NCBI GenBank assembly: GCA_023404715.1
Contig: JAEYAR010000078.1
Span: 1-12,170 of the forward strand
Source: Bacillota bacterium
Lineage (GTDB): Bacteria > Bacillota > Clostridia > Christensenellales > Aristaeellaceae
Reading direction: 5' to 3'
Length of the DNA stretch: 12,170 nt
Shown in pieces: positions 5,978 to 12,170 of this stretch. The translations under genes and the position numbers were made by a program. The notes beneath the pieces were generated by a model. It saw only the letters and a program-made list of their open reading frames with translations. It was not told the origin of the DNA and ran no database searches. Within the stretch, counting starts at the first letter, position 1, and every line of letters starts with the position of its first letter.

Positions 5978-7078
5978 TTATCCCTCGCACGTCCGCCACG
6001 GGAGCCGCGCCTCCACGGGCGGGAGCCGGTAGCGCGCGTCGTGCGGCTCTTGCTGATACCAGTAGGCGGTGCTGGAATAGTCGTTGGATAGCTTGTTCGC
6101 GTGGCCGTGCTCGATGGTGACGCGGATGGAGCGCTCAAAGCGAATCGGATCCTTGATATGAAAGCGGTACATGCTGTTGGCGCCCTTCCAGGGGCGGCCG
6201 AGCTCGTCGCCGGAGTAGACCGTCAGGCCGTGCCAGGGGGCGCTGTACGTCTGGCGCGGGCAGTAGGCAGTATTGAAATAGTCCTCCGTGCCCGTGCCCT
6301 GCAAGGTAGGGCGCGGGTCTCCGTCTATGAAGATCATGTCGTCGCCCTCGCCGTACCAGTCGTTGATCTGTTTTTCAAAGTTGAAGATGTTCAGGTTACA
6401 GCCTACGTAATGACCGCGGCCCGTCGCCTCTAGGATCGTGTAATTGCCCTCGCCGTCCGGGTTCTCGATGTCCCAGCCTGCGGGCCAGTCCTCAGGGCGG
6501 TCGACGCCGGCCCGGGGGCTGGGTTGTAACAGGCTGTCGCCCAGCTTCCTGGCGACGCCGTCCGTGTCCGCCTCGCGCCGCCATTGGGCGTGAAAGCGCG
6601 CGTAGTCTGCGCGCACGGCTGTGCGCTCGTAATCCACATAGTAGAAGAAATTTAGCGGCAGGGCGGATTCGTTTTGCAATGTGACGCGCGCGCCGCGCTC
6701 AAAGGGCATGGGGAAGTAACAATTGAAGCCGCGCCCGTCCTGCGGACACATCGAGAGCGGCTCCGAGACGAAATTGCGCGTAAGCCCCATGCCGATGCCG
6801 AAGAAGTCGCCGATTGGTGCTTCGACGCTGGGGACCTCCTCGCCGTCCCAATACATGCGAAGCACTGCTCGGCGCAGGATATCCTCATCCTTACTGCTGA
6901 GCGTGCACCAGATGTGGCGGATGATGCCGCTTCCATCGATCTGGGCGGCGTCATGCGTCGCGCCCGGGGCGATGTGCACGGCGTCGTCGTTGCTACCCGC
7001 CGGATCCCCGCTCGAGATGCGGCGCGTTTTGCTGTCGCGCAGGACGAAAAGCGTATCCAGTGCGTTTCCTTCCAGCAT
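5978..7078 (-). CDS. GH172 (DUF2961) glycosidase, copy A
   Basis: A 366-residue cytoplasmic protein (no signal peptide) of the DUF2961 family, now GH172, whose characterised members act on alpha-D-fructofuranosides, difructose dianhydride or D-arabinofuranosides. The family pattern is clear: GSGIIRHIWCTL, MYWDGEEVPSVEAPIGDFFG, FNCYFPMPF, GRGHYVGCNLNI, WYGEGDDMIFIDGD, GTGTEDYF and EHGHANKLSNDYSSTAYWYQ. Counted from an upstream ATG at 7087, E247 (YGEGDD) and E268 (GTEDYF) are 21 residues apart, matching the catalytic glutamate pair as I recall it for GH172 fructofuranosidase; from my start they are E244 and E265. I chose ATG 7078 because AAAGGA (7087-7092) lies eight bases before it, while ATG 7087 overlaps that site. 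It follows copy B by 18 bases and ends the operon. Confidence 0.9.
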   Translation of the reverse strand: MLEGNALDTLFVLRDSKTRRISSGDPAGSNDDAVHIAPGATHDAAQIDGSGIIRHIWCTLSSKDEDILRRAVLRMYWDGEEVPSVEAPIGDFFGIGMGLTRNFVSEPLSMCPQDGRGFNCYFPMPFERGARVTLQNESALPLNFFYYVDYERTAVRADYARFHAQWRREADTDGVARKLGDSLLQPSPRAGVDRPEDWPAGWDIENPDGEGNYTILEATGRGHYVGCNLNIFNFEKQINDWYGEGDDMIFIDGDPRPTLQGTGTEDYFNTAYCPRQTYSAPWHGLTVYSGDELGRPWKGANSMYRFHIKDPIRFERSIRVTIEHGHANKLSNDYSSTAYWYQQEPHDARYRLPPVEARLPWRTCEG

Positions 7079-7096
7079 AAAAATCATCCTTTCTGC

Positions 7097-8245
7097 TCAT
7101 TGCTGTGCCATGCCCAATTGGCGGACGGAAACGCCGGGAAGGGCTGGAAGGCCGTTTTCCGGTCGATCCAAATAGAAGTAGGCGGTGGAGGCGTAGTCGT
7201 CCTCCCGATAAAAGTTGTACCATGCGTCCCAGATGGCGTTTTGCTCGTTTAGCCGGTAATCCGGGTCTTCAAAGAGCTTATGAAAGCCGCTGAGACTGGA
7301 ATCTGCGCTGACGAACCGCAAAGGCACATGCGCGTGCGCAAGTGCTAGGGCTACGGCGCAGGGCGCTCCGCCGAGCTGCTGCACGCGAACGCACAGATCG
7401 TGCTGAAAGTAGACGGGATCGACGGTATGCAGCCGGTAAAAGGCGAACCGACCGGCCTGTAAATCCGACTCGGTGCAGCCCTGCGTGCGGTGGGCAAAGA
7501 CGCCCTGTCCCCAGGCGGTACCGATGTAATCCTCTATGCCCGTGCCCACGAGCGTGGGCAGCGCTTCGTCGCCGTCCAGGTACATCTTGACCTCGCCCTC
7601 GCCAAACCAGGTCTGTTGATATTGCTCGTCCAGCAATACGCCGAGGCTTGCGCCCAGGAACCGACCGTGTCCGTGCACGCGAGGCAGAAGCGTATAGTCA
7701 TTTAAAAGCTTTGTGGGCGTCTCTCGATTCCAAAAGGCGTGGAAATAAAGAGCACTGTCCGGCGCAAGCGGTTCCAGCGTGAAGTCTACATCATAAAACA
7801 GTCTCTTGATGTGCGCGTCGGATTCGTTTTCAATCGTGATACGCGCGCTGGATAAAAAAGGCATCGGCATAAAGCAATTCAAAGACCGGCCCTCGGGAGA
7901 AGAAAAGAGCTCGGATTCAAACGGGCGCAGCCGTGCAAGTCCATGACCGAAGAAATCGGCAAGAGGACAGCAGACAGCTGGCGTCTTTGCGCCGTCCCAA
8001 TACATGCGAAGCGTCAGCGCGCGCAGCGTATGGGGCGAACGATCGGATAACGTCATCCAAATCCGCCGGATGACGCCGCTGCCATTGGCTTGCATGAGCG
8101 TGATGGTTTGTCCGGGGGCGAGGGCACTGAAAGCGTGCCCCTTGGCACAGGCGTTTTCGTGGGCCCCTGCGCCGGGGCTTGCCAGCGGGTTTTCAAAGTC
8201 AGCCCAGCGCGCTTGTAGGACCTTGTTAGGACGAAAGATTTCCAT
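7097..8245 (-). CDS. GH172 (DUF2961) glycosidase, copy B
   Basis: A 382-residue protein without signal peptide, a diverged paralogue of the next gene downstream. Shared blocks are GSGVIRRIWMTL (55-66), MYWDGAKTPAVCCPLADFFG (81-100), LNCFMPMPF, GRFLGASLGV, WFGEGEVKMYLDGD (213-226) and GTGIEDY (234-240). The probable catalytic pair is E216 and E238, 22 apart, one more than in copy A. The N-terminus is weaker: the SRRISSxD-type block is replaced by ENPLASPGAGAHENACAKG. The C-terminal block keeps DDYASTAYFYLDRPE but has a longer insertion before it. It probably cleaves a related but different furanoside, or pairs with copy A. AAAGGA ends seven bases before the ATG and overlaps the end of the upstream permease gene (4-base gap). 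Confidence 0.88.
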   Translation of the reverse strand: MEIFRPNKVLQARWADFENPLASPGAGAHENACAKGHAFSALAPGQTITLMQANGSGVIRRIWMTLSDRSPHTLRALTLRMYWDGAKTPAVCCPLADFFGHGLARLRPFESELFSSPEGRSLNCFMPMPFLSSARITIENESDAHIKRLFYDVDFTLEPLAPDSALYFHAFWNRETPTKLLNDYTLLPRVHGHGRFLGASLGVLLDEQYQQTWFGEGEVKMYLDGDEALPTLVGTGIEDYIGTAWGQGVFAHRTQGCTESDLQAGRFAFYRLHTVDPVYFQHDLCVRVQQLGGAPCAVALALAHAHVPLRFVSADSSLSGFHKLFEDPDYRLNEQNAIWDAWYNFYREDDYASTAYFYLDRPENGLPALPGVSVRQLGMAQQ

Positions 8246-8249
8246 TGTC

Positions 8250-9107
8250 TTATCCTTTCACGCCGGACGTGACGACGCCCTGCACAAAGTATTTTTGGCA
8301 AAAGAGGTAAAGCGCCAGCACCGGCAGCACGGTGAGCAGCGACATGGCCATGAGCGGGCCCAAATCCTGCGCGCCGCCATACTGGCTTTTAAACGTGTTG
8401 AGACCGATCGCCAGCGTGAATTTTTTTGGATTGACCAGGTAAATCATCGGCGCGAAGTAGTCATTCCAGGCGCCTACGAACGTGAACATGGTGACCACGA
8501 GCAAGGAGGGCTTGGCGTTGGGCAGATAGATGCGGGCGAAGATGCCGGGCCAGGAGGAGCCGTCGATCATCGCGGACTCCGCCAGCTCCTTCGGGATCGA
8601 GGCGAAGAACTGGCGTAGCAAAAAGATGTTGAACGCGCCGCCGCCCAGGAATGCGGGCAGGATGAGGGGCAGGTAGGTATCCACCCACTTGAGGTTGGAG
8701 TAGAGCACGAACATCGGGATGAGCGTGACCGTGCCGGGGATCATCATCGTCGCCAGCAGGACGGTGAAGAGCAGGCCCTTGCCGCGCGCCTTCAGCCGGG
8801 CAAAGCCAAAGGCGACCATGGAGCTGGAGAGCAGCGTGCCGACGATGGTCATGACGGTGATGAACGCCGTGTTGGCGAAATAGCGGTCAAAGCCCGAGAC
8901 GGCCAGCCCCTCTTGAAAGGAGCGCACGGTAAAGGGATTGGGGATCCATTCGGGCGGGTAGGCGACGATCTGGCGCGGGGTCATGAGCGCGGTCTTGACC
9001 ATCCACACGAAAGGCAGGAGGAACAGGATGCTGCACAGCGCGAGCACGCACTCCCAAAGGAGCGTGGAGAGCGCCCGCCGGCGCTTAGCGCCTTGAACGA
9101 TGGCCAT
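8250..9107 (-). CDS. ABC sugar permease, MalG/AraQ-like
   Basis: A 285-residue membrane protein with about six hydrophobic segments (first at 14-42). The EAA loop is at residues 177-197 (ESAMIDGSSWPGIFARIYLP), and the C-terminus QKYFVQGVVTSGVKG is typical of carbohydrate-uptake-1 permeases. It forms the channel with the MalF-like protein encoded just upstream; its ATG starts one base after that gene's TGA. I chose ATG 9107 because GAGGAGG (9117-9123) stands nine bases before it. An in-frame GTG at 9125 would overlap that ribosome binding site and is unlikely. Confidence 0.93.
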   Translation of the reverse strand: MAIVQGAKRRRALSTLLWECVLALCSILFLLPFVWMVKTALMTPRQIVAYPPEWIPNPFTVRSFQEGLAVSGFDRYFANTAFITVMTIVGTLLSSSMVAFGFARLKARGKGLLFTVLLATMMIPGTVTLIPMFVLYSNLKWVDTYLPLILPAFLGGGAFNIFLLRQFFASIPKELAESAMIDGSSWPGIFARIYLPNAKPSLLVVTMFTFVGAWNDYFAPMIYLVNPKKFTLAIGLNTFKSQYGGAQDLGPLMAMSLLTVLPVLALYLFCQKYFVQGVVTSGVKG

Positions 9108-9108
9108 A

Positions 9109-10026
9109 TCAATCGACCTCCTCACGATAATGGACCCAGAGCCTGGAGGAACGGAAGATAAAGAGGCTGAGCAGAAGGATCAGGATGAACAGCCCCCAGG
9201 CGAGGGTGCACGCGTAACCGAAGTCCATGTACACGAACGCCGTCTTGTAGATGTGCAGACCGTACACGTAGGTCGCGTACATCGGGCCGCCGTCGGTCAT
9301 GATCTGCGGCTGCGCGAAGATCTGCAAAGAGTTGATGATGCCCATGATGAGGTTGAAAAAGACGACCGGCGTGAGCAGAGGCAGCGTGATCTTGAAGTAG
9401 ACCTGCCTGGGCGAGGCGCCGTCCAGCGCCGCGGCCTCGTAGTACGCATCGGAGATATCCTGCAGGCCGGCGAGCAAGATGAGCATCTGCCCTCCGCAGG
9501 TGAAGACGTTCATGATGATCAGCGAGGGCATGGCCCAGTTTTCGTCGATGAGCCAGCCCGGGCCTTGGATGCCGATCAGGCTTAGCAGATCGTTGAAGAT
9601 GCCGGTAAAGGGGTTGTACAGCTGGCTCCACACGATGTAAACGGCGACGCCGGCGACGACGGAGGGGAGATAGAAGATCGAGCGGAAAAAATGGCTCAGG
9701 GGCATGCGTTTGTTGAGCAGCTGCGCCAGAAAGAGCGCGACGACCAGGTTGAGCGGCACGGTGACGAGCGCGTAGAAAAACGTGTTGCCGACGCTCTTCC
9801 AGAACAGGCTATCCTGGAAGAGCATGTTCTGCACGTTTTTGAGCCCGGTGAATGTGGGCGCGCTGACGCCGTTCCACTTGCAGAAGGCGGCGTACAGCGA
9901 GTAGAGCATCGGCCCGGCGGTGAAGCACACGAAGCCGACCAACCAAGGGCTGATGAACAGGTAAAACATGCGGGATGTATCCATCGCCGGGCGTTTGCGG
10001 CGGCGTGGCAACGCGCGAGAGGTCAT
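9109..10026 (-). CDS. ABC sugar permease, MalF/UgpA-like
   Basis: A 305-residue membrane protein. A basic N-terminus (residues 1-15) precedes the first hydrophobic segment (20-46, FYLFISPWLVGFVCF). FRSIFYLPSVVAGVAVYIVW and WAMPSLIIMNVFTCGG are characteristic MalF-type segments. The EAA loop is at 197-216 (EAAALDGASPRQVYFKITLP). The start follows AAAGGAGGG (10034-10042) by seven bases. It lies 97 bases downstream of the binding-protein gene, a gap that holds a GC-rich hairpin. Together with the MalG-like partner it imports the ligand bound by the 10124-11392 product. Confidence 0.93.
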   Translation of the reverse strand: MTSRALPRRRKRPAMDTSRMFYLFISPWLVGFVCFTAGPMLYSLYAAFCKWNGVSAPTFTGLKNVQNMLFQDSLFWKSVGNTFFYALVTVPLNLVVALFLAQLLNKRMPLSHFFRSIFYLPSVVAGVAVYIVWSQLYNPFTGIFNDLLSLIGIQGPGWLIDENWAMPSLIIMNVFTCGGQMLILLAGLQDISDAYYEAAALDGASPRQVYFKITLPLLTPVVFFNLIMGIINSLQIFAQPQIMTDGGPMYATYVYGLHIYKTAFVYMDFGYACTLAWGLFILILLLSLFIFRSSRLWVHYREEVD

Positions 10027-10054
10027 GGGGCTTCCCTCCTTTAACGAAAGATAC

Positions 10055-10083
10055 GGCGCCGCGCGGATCGCCCGCGCGACGCC
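10055..10083 (-). promoter_or_regulatory. GC-rich hairpin between binding-protein and permease genes of the second operon
   Basis: CGCGCGG (10060-10066) pairs with CCGCGCG (10072-10078), loop ATCGC; beyond a single mismatch, GGCG (10055-10058) pairs with CGCC (10080-10083). On the minus strand only a weak T-rich run (ATCTTTCGTT) follows, so partial termination or 3'-end protection of the binding-protein message is plausible. It sits at the same operon position as the hairpin at 1716-1745 but is unrelated in sequence. Confidence 0.6.
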
Positions 10084-10123
10084 CGGCGGATATGGCAGAA
10101 GGGACCTGCGGACGGTGCGCGGC

Positions 10124-11392
10124 TTACTGGGCCAGCAGCGCCTCGCAGTTCTTCTGGATGTTGGCGGCAGCGGTGTCGACGTCTTGCTTGCCGCTGATCA
10201 CGAGCTTGTACTGATTTTGAATCTCGTCGTTCAGCTTGCCCCATACGCCGCTGGTTTCCCAGCCGGTAGCGTAATCGAGCATTTCGACGAAGGCCATCTT
10301 GTTGTAAGGTTGATTGCCGTAGAAGTCGTTCAGGTAGGCTTCGCTCGTGGCGTAGCTGGTGAGCATCGGCACGCCGATGGGCGCGGAAAGCGCCTGCGCC
10401 TCTTCGGTGGCGGTCATGAACTTGATGAAATCCCACGCCTCTTCGGGATGCTCGGTGCTCGCGGACATCGTCCAGCCGTCGGCGTACAGGTTGCCCTGCC
10501 AGTGGCCGTACTGCTCGCTGCGGGGCAGCGGCACGACGTCCCAAGCAAAGGCGTCGCCGATGGTCTTGGAGAAGGCGGCCATTTCCCAGGGCGCGGTGAT
10601 CGCCATGGCAAATTTGCCGGTTTCAAAGCCGCCGCCGATCGCGTCGGCTACGACATCGTCGGGCGATACCTTCAGCTCGCCCACCATCGAGGCGAAGAGG
10701 CCCAGGGCATGCTTGAAGGATTCGTTGTCCTGCGCGTGCACGGTGCGCGTCTGCGTGTCGTAAACAGGCTGGCCGTACAGGTTGCGGTACAGGTTGTAGG
10801 GCCAACCGCTCAGGTTCATGCCGTAGATCTGGCTACGGCCGGACCCGGATGTCAGCTTGGTGGCGATGGCGACCATCTCCTCCTCCGTCCAGTCGGCGGT
10901 GGGGTGAGCGATGCCGGCCTCGTCCAGCATGGTCTTGTTGTAGACCACGGCGGGAATCTTGTACAGATACGGCGCGGCGTAGACGTGGCCCTCGCTGTCG
11001 GAGAGTACGTCCAGCGCGCGCTGGTTCCACGCGCCCGTAAGCAGGGCGTCGCGCTCCATGTAGGGCGCCAGGTCCGCAAAGACGCCCTCGTCGCGGAAGG
11101 GGGAGAGGATGTCGTTGGCGATGCCCATCACGTCCGGCGCCGTGCCGGCGGCGAACCAGGTCTGCAGCTTGGTCGGATACTGGCCGCCGTCGGTGTAGGT
11201 GCATTCGATCTTGACGTTCGGATGCGCGTCCATGTACATCTGCGCGAGTTTTTCCTTGATCGCAATTTCGTCTGTGTTCCCCCAAAAGGCGAAGGTCAGC
11301 GTGACGGGCTCCTGCGCCTGCGCAAATGCGGGGACGAACAGCGTGCAGAGGAGCGCGGCGAGCATCAGGGCGGAAAGCAACCGAGTTTTCAT
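10124..11392 (-). CDS. extracellular sugar-binding protein (family 1)
   Basis: A 422-residue secreted binding protein of the MalE/UgpB class, which would pick up the oligosaccharide for the MalF/MalG-like permeases downstream. Signal peptide: MKTR, hydrophobic core to about residue 22, then AFA (22-24) or AQA (24-26) for signal peptidase I. The only nearby cysteine (C16, LAALLC) is preceded by leucine, so it is not a good lipobox. The mature start EPVTLTFAFWGNTDE and the FAAGTAPDVMGIAND block (the TWFAAGTAPDV type) are typical. The start is ATG 11392, preceded by AGGAGGG (11398-11404). The frame stays open to 11506, but that extension would begin inside the promoter -35 box. First gene of the GH172 operon. 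Confidence 0.92.
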   Translation of the reverse strand: MKTRLLSALMLAALLCTLFVPAFAQAQEPVTLTFAFWGNTDEIAIKEKLAQMYMDAHPNVKIECTYTDGGQYPTKLQTWFAAGTAPDVMGIANDILSPFRDEGVFADLAPYMERDALLTGAWNQRALDVLSDSEGHVYAAPYLYKIPAVVYNKTMLDEAGIAHPTADWTEEEMVAIATKLTSGSGRSQIYGMNLSGWPYNLYRNLYGQPVYDTQTRTVHAQDNESFKHALGLFASMVGELKVSPDDVVADAIGGGFETGKFAMAITAPWEMAAFSKTIGDAFAWDVVPLPRSEQYGHWQGNLYADGWTMSASTEHPEEAWDFIKFMTATEEAQALSAPIGVPMLTSYATSEAYLNDFYGNQPYNKMAFVEMLDYATGWETSGVWGKLNDEIQNQYKLVISGKQDVDTAAANIQKNCEALLAQ

Positions 11393-11426
11393 GGGATCCC
11401 TCCTAAAATAAGATTCGTTCTTACCA

Positions 11427-11445
11427 ATTTGGTGGTTCACCAAAT
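11427..11445 (-). promoter_or_regulatory. 19-bp palindrome in the leader of the GH172 operon
   Basis: ATTTGGTG (11427-11434) and CACCAAAT (11438-11445) are perfectly complementary around a three-base centre. In the leftward mRNA it would be an eight-pair hairpin about 34 bases before the start codon and 25 bases after the predicted start of transcription. It may be an RNA element that protects the 5' end or a DNA site for a second regulator. It does not resemble the ACAAAAACG repeats. Confidence 0.75.
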
Positions 11446-11454
11446 CAATAGACA

Positions 11455-11471
11455 ACAAAAACGTTTTTATT
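11455..11471. promoter_or_regulatory. operator-like site O1
   Basis: ACAAAAACG begins at 11455, and the core AAAAACGTTTTT (11457-11468) is a perfect 12-base palindrome centred on CG, the usual centre of LacI-family operators. It lies immediately downstream of the predicted leftward transcription start (about 11471), a classic roadblock position. Confidence 0.7.
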
Positions 11472-11477
11472 GAGCGC

Positions 11478-11506
11478 ATTATAACACGAATGCTCAAACG
11501 TGTCAA
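11478..11506 (-). promoter_or_regulatory. consensus sigma-A promoter of the GH172 operon
   Basis: On the minus strand TTGACA (11506-11501) and TATAAT (11483-11478) are both perfect and separated by 17 bases. Transcription would start near 11471, giving a leader of about 79 bases. So strong a promoter implies tight repression, consistent with the flanking operator-like sites. Confidence 0.9.
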
Positions 11507-11517
11507 TCAAAACTGGA

Positions 11518-11534
11518 ACAAAAACGTTATTTAT
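11518..11534. promoter_or_regulatory. operator-like site O2
   Basis: ACAAAAACG (11518-11526) followed by TTATTTAT, a less symmetric copy of O1. It lies about 12 bases upstream of the -35 box of the leftward promoter, so O1 and O2 bracket that promoter. CG centres of O1 and O2 are 63 bases apart. Confidence 0.6.
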
Positions 11535-11653
11535 TTTAGGTTAACAAGGCATGTGGTACAATAAATAAAAAAGCTCACAGGCCATTTATGGTATCTGTTC
11601 CCTTGATTTACACCCAAAAACACATGTTATAGGTGCTAAGACTTATGAAGAGG

Positions 11654-11670
11654 ACAAAAACGATTTTTCT
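11654..11670. promoter_or_regulatory. operator-like site O3
   Basis: ACAAAAACG (11654-11662) followed by ATTTTTCT. It abuts the -35 box of the regulator's own promoter, suggesting autoregulation. Its CG centre is 136 bases from that of O2, close to thirteen helical turns. Confidence 0.6.
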
Positions 11671-11698
11671 TGAAATCATGAGCTATTCATGCTACAAT
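11670..11698 (+). promoter_or_regulatory. promoter of the LacI-family gene
   Basis: TTGAAA (11670-11675), a 17-base spacer and TACAAT (11693-11698) form a good sigma-A promoter with a start near 11705, giving a leader of about 29 bases before the TTG codon at 11734. This also argues against an alternative TTG start at 11701, which would be upstream of the predicted transcript. Confidence 0.75.
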
Positions 11699-11733
11699 GA
11701 TTGACAAATACAATCGGGCACGGGGGAATCGGA

Positions 11734-12170
11734 TTGAACGAAACGAAAAAAAAGCGCGTCACCATTAAAGAAGTCGCGCAGCTGGCCGGGGTTGCGCCCT
11801 CTACCGTATCCTTTGTGCTGAACGGAACAAAGGGCCAGACGATTTCGCAGGAGACGCGCGAGCGGATCCTGCGATGCGTCCAGCAGCTGGGATACAGGCC
11901 CAGCTATTCAGCCAGCAGCATCCGCAGCGGTAGCGCAAAGACCATCGGCGTGGTGGCGACCTATAAGGTGAACAGCCTGTATTTTTTAGACCTGATCAAC
12001 GGCATCATGGAGGCGGCCAACCAGCGGGATTATGCGGTGACGATCTGCCCTGCCCCGAGCGAAGAGCACGAGTTTCCTTGTCTCAACTACTATTTAGAGG
12101 GACGCATCGACGGCATCGTCTTCATCTCTTCGGCGCACAGCGAAGAGAAATCCCGCGAGTGCGATTATAT
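11734..12170 (+). CDS. LacI-family transcriptional regulator, partial (3' end beyond window)
   Basis: The first 145 residues of a LacI/GalR-type regulator. The N-terminal helix-turn-helix is clear (VTIKEVAQLAGVAPSTVSFV, residues 9-28), followed by LNG, the ERILRCVQQLGYRPS helix, the hinge SASSIRSGSAKTIGVV and the start of a periplasmic-binding-protein-like sensor domain (YFLDLINGIMEAANQRDYAV, then RIDGIVFISS). Start: TTG 11734, six bases after GGGGGA; the frame has no better ATG. It would bind a sugar or sugar phosphate and release the operators in the adjacent region, controlling the leftward binding-protein/permease/GH172 operon and probably itself. Whether it also controls the 127-5669 operon is unclear, as no matching operator is seen there. 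Confidence 0.93.
   Translation, partial: MNETKKKRVTIKEVAQLAGVAPSTVSFVLNGTKGQTISQETRERILRCVQQLGYRPSYSASSIRSGSAKTIGVVATYKVNSLYFLDLINGIMEAANQRDYAVTICPAPSEEHEFPCLNYYLEGRIDGIVFISSAHSEEKSRECDY

Larger units (their letters stand above)
11393..11733. promoter_or_regulatory. divergent control region
   Basis: This 341-base AT-rich stretch separates the leftward GH172 operon from the rightward LacI-family gene and contains no coding sequence. It holds one consensus promoter for the leftward operon, one good promoter for the regulator, three operator-like repeats and a leader palindrome, all listed separately. A further rightward signal, TGG followed by TACAAT (11554-11562), could act as an extended -10 element but has no convincing -35. 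Confidence 0.85.

Noticed and set aside
9968..11473. A 501-codon open frame on the plus strand, antisense to the second binding-protein gene
   Set aside because: It mirrors a well-supported gene on the other strand, has no ribosome binding site, and its product is low-complexity Gly/Val/Arg-rich with no recognisable domain. GC-rich genes commonly leave the antisense frame open.
11393..11506. N-terminal extension of the second binding protein to an ATG at 11506
   Set aside because: That start would lie in the -35 box of the consensus promoter and would put 38 residues before a good signal peptide. ATG 11392 has AGGAGGG directly upstream.
11701..11733. Alternative TTG start of the LacI-family gene at 11701
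   Set aside because: It has no ribosome binding site and precedes the transcription start predicted from TTGAAA-17-TACAAT; TTG 11734 follows GGGGGA at a suitable distance.

Overview
The window looks like an accessory carbohydrate-utilisation region from a fairly GC-rich, low-motility-type Firmicute (Clostridia-like, perhaps a gut or rumen member). This is inferred from near-perfect AGGAGG ribosome binding sites, TTG starts alongside ATG, LplB/YtcP-style permeases, a LacI-family regulator and strict TTGACA/TATAAT-type promoters. No rRNA, tRNA, transposase, phage or CRISPR sequence is visible.

Left half (about 127-5669, + strand): a five-gene operon. It encodes a large secreted solute-binding protein, two LplB/YtcP-type ABC permeases, an RNase Z-like metallo-beta-lactamase-fold hydrolase, and an MFS transporter resembling the organophosphate:phosphate antiporters (GlpT/UhpT type). 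A strong GC-rich hairpin separates the binding-protein gene from the permease genes. The substrate is unknown; the last two genes hint at a phosphorylated or cyclic-phosphate compound, but this is inference.

Centre (5670-5977): a roughly 300-bp convergent intergenic region packed with consecutive, mostly perfect inverted repeats. It is bounded by two nearly identical 34-bp terminator-like hairpins 244 bp apart. This is the least explained structure in the window.

Right half (11392 down to 5978, - strand): a second operon encoding a smaller secreted solute-binding protein, MalF- and MalG-type permeases, and two tandem GH172 (DUF2961) proteins without signal peptides. The picture is import of a short furanoside-containing oligosaccharide (fructan- or D-arabinan-derived are the known GH172 themes) followed by cytoplasmic cleavage. 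Neither ABC system encodes an ATPase here, so a shared MsmX-type ATPase elsewhere is likely.

Right edge (11393-12170): a divergent control region and a LacI-family regulator cut off by the window end. The region holds a consensus promoter for the GH172 operon, a good promoter for the regulator, three copies of the 9-mer ACAAAAACG that look like operators of the regulator and are spaced by near-integral helical turns, and a 19-bp palindrome in the leader of the GH172 operon. The best-supported new biology is a LacI-controlled, two-enzyme GH172 furanoside locus; the most puzzling element is the hairpin train between the convergent operons.
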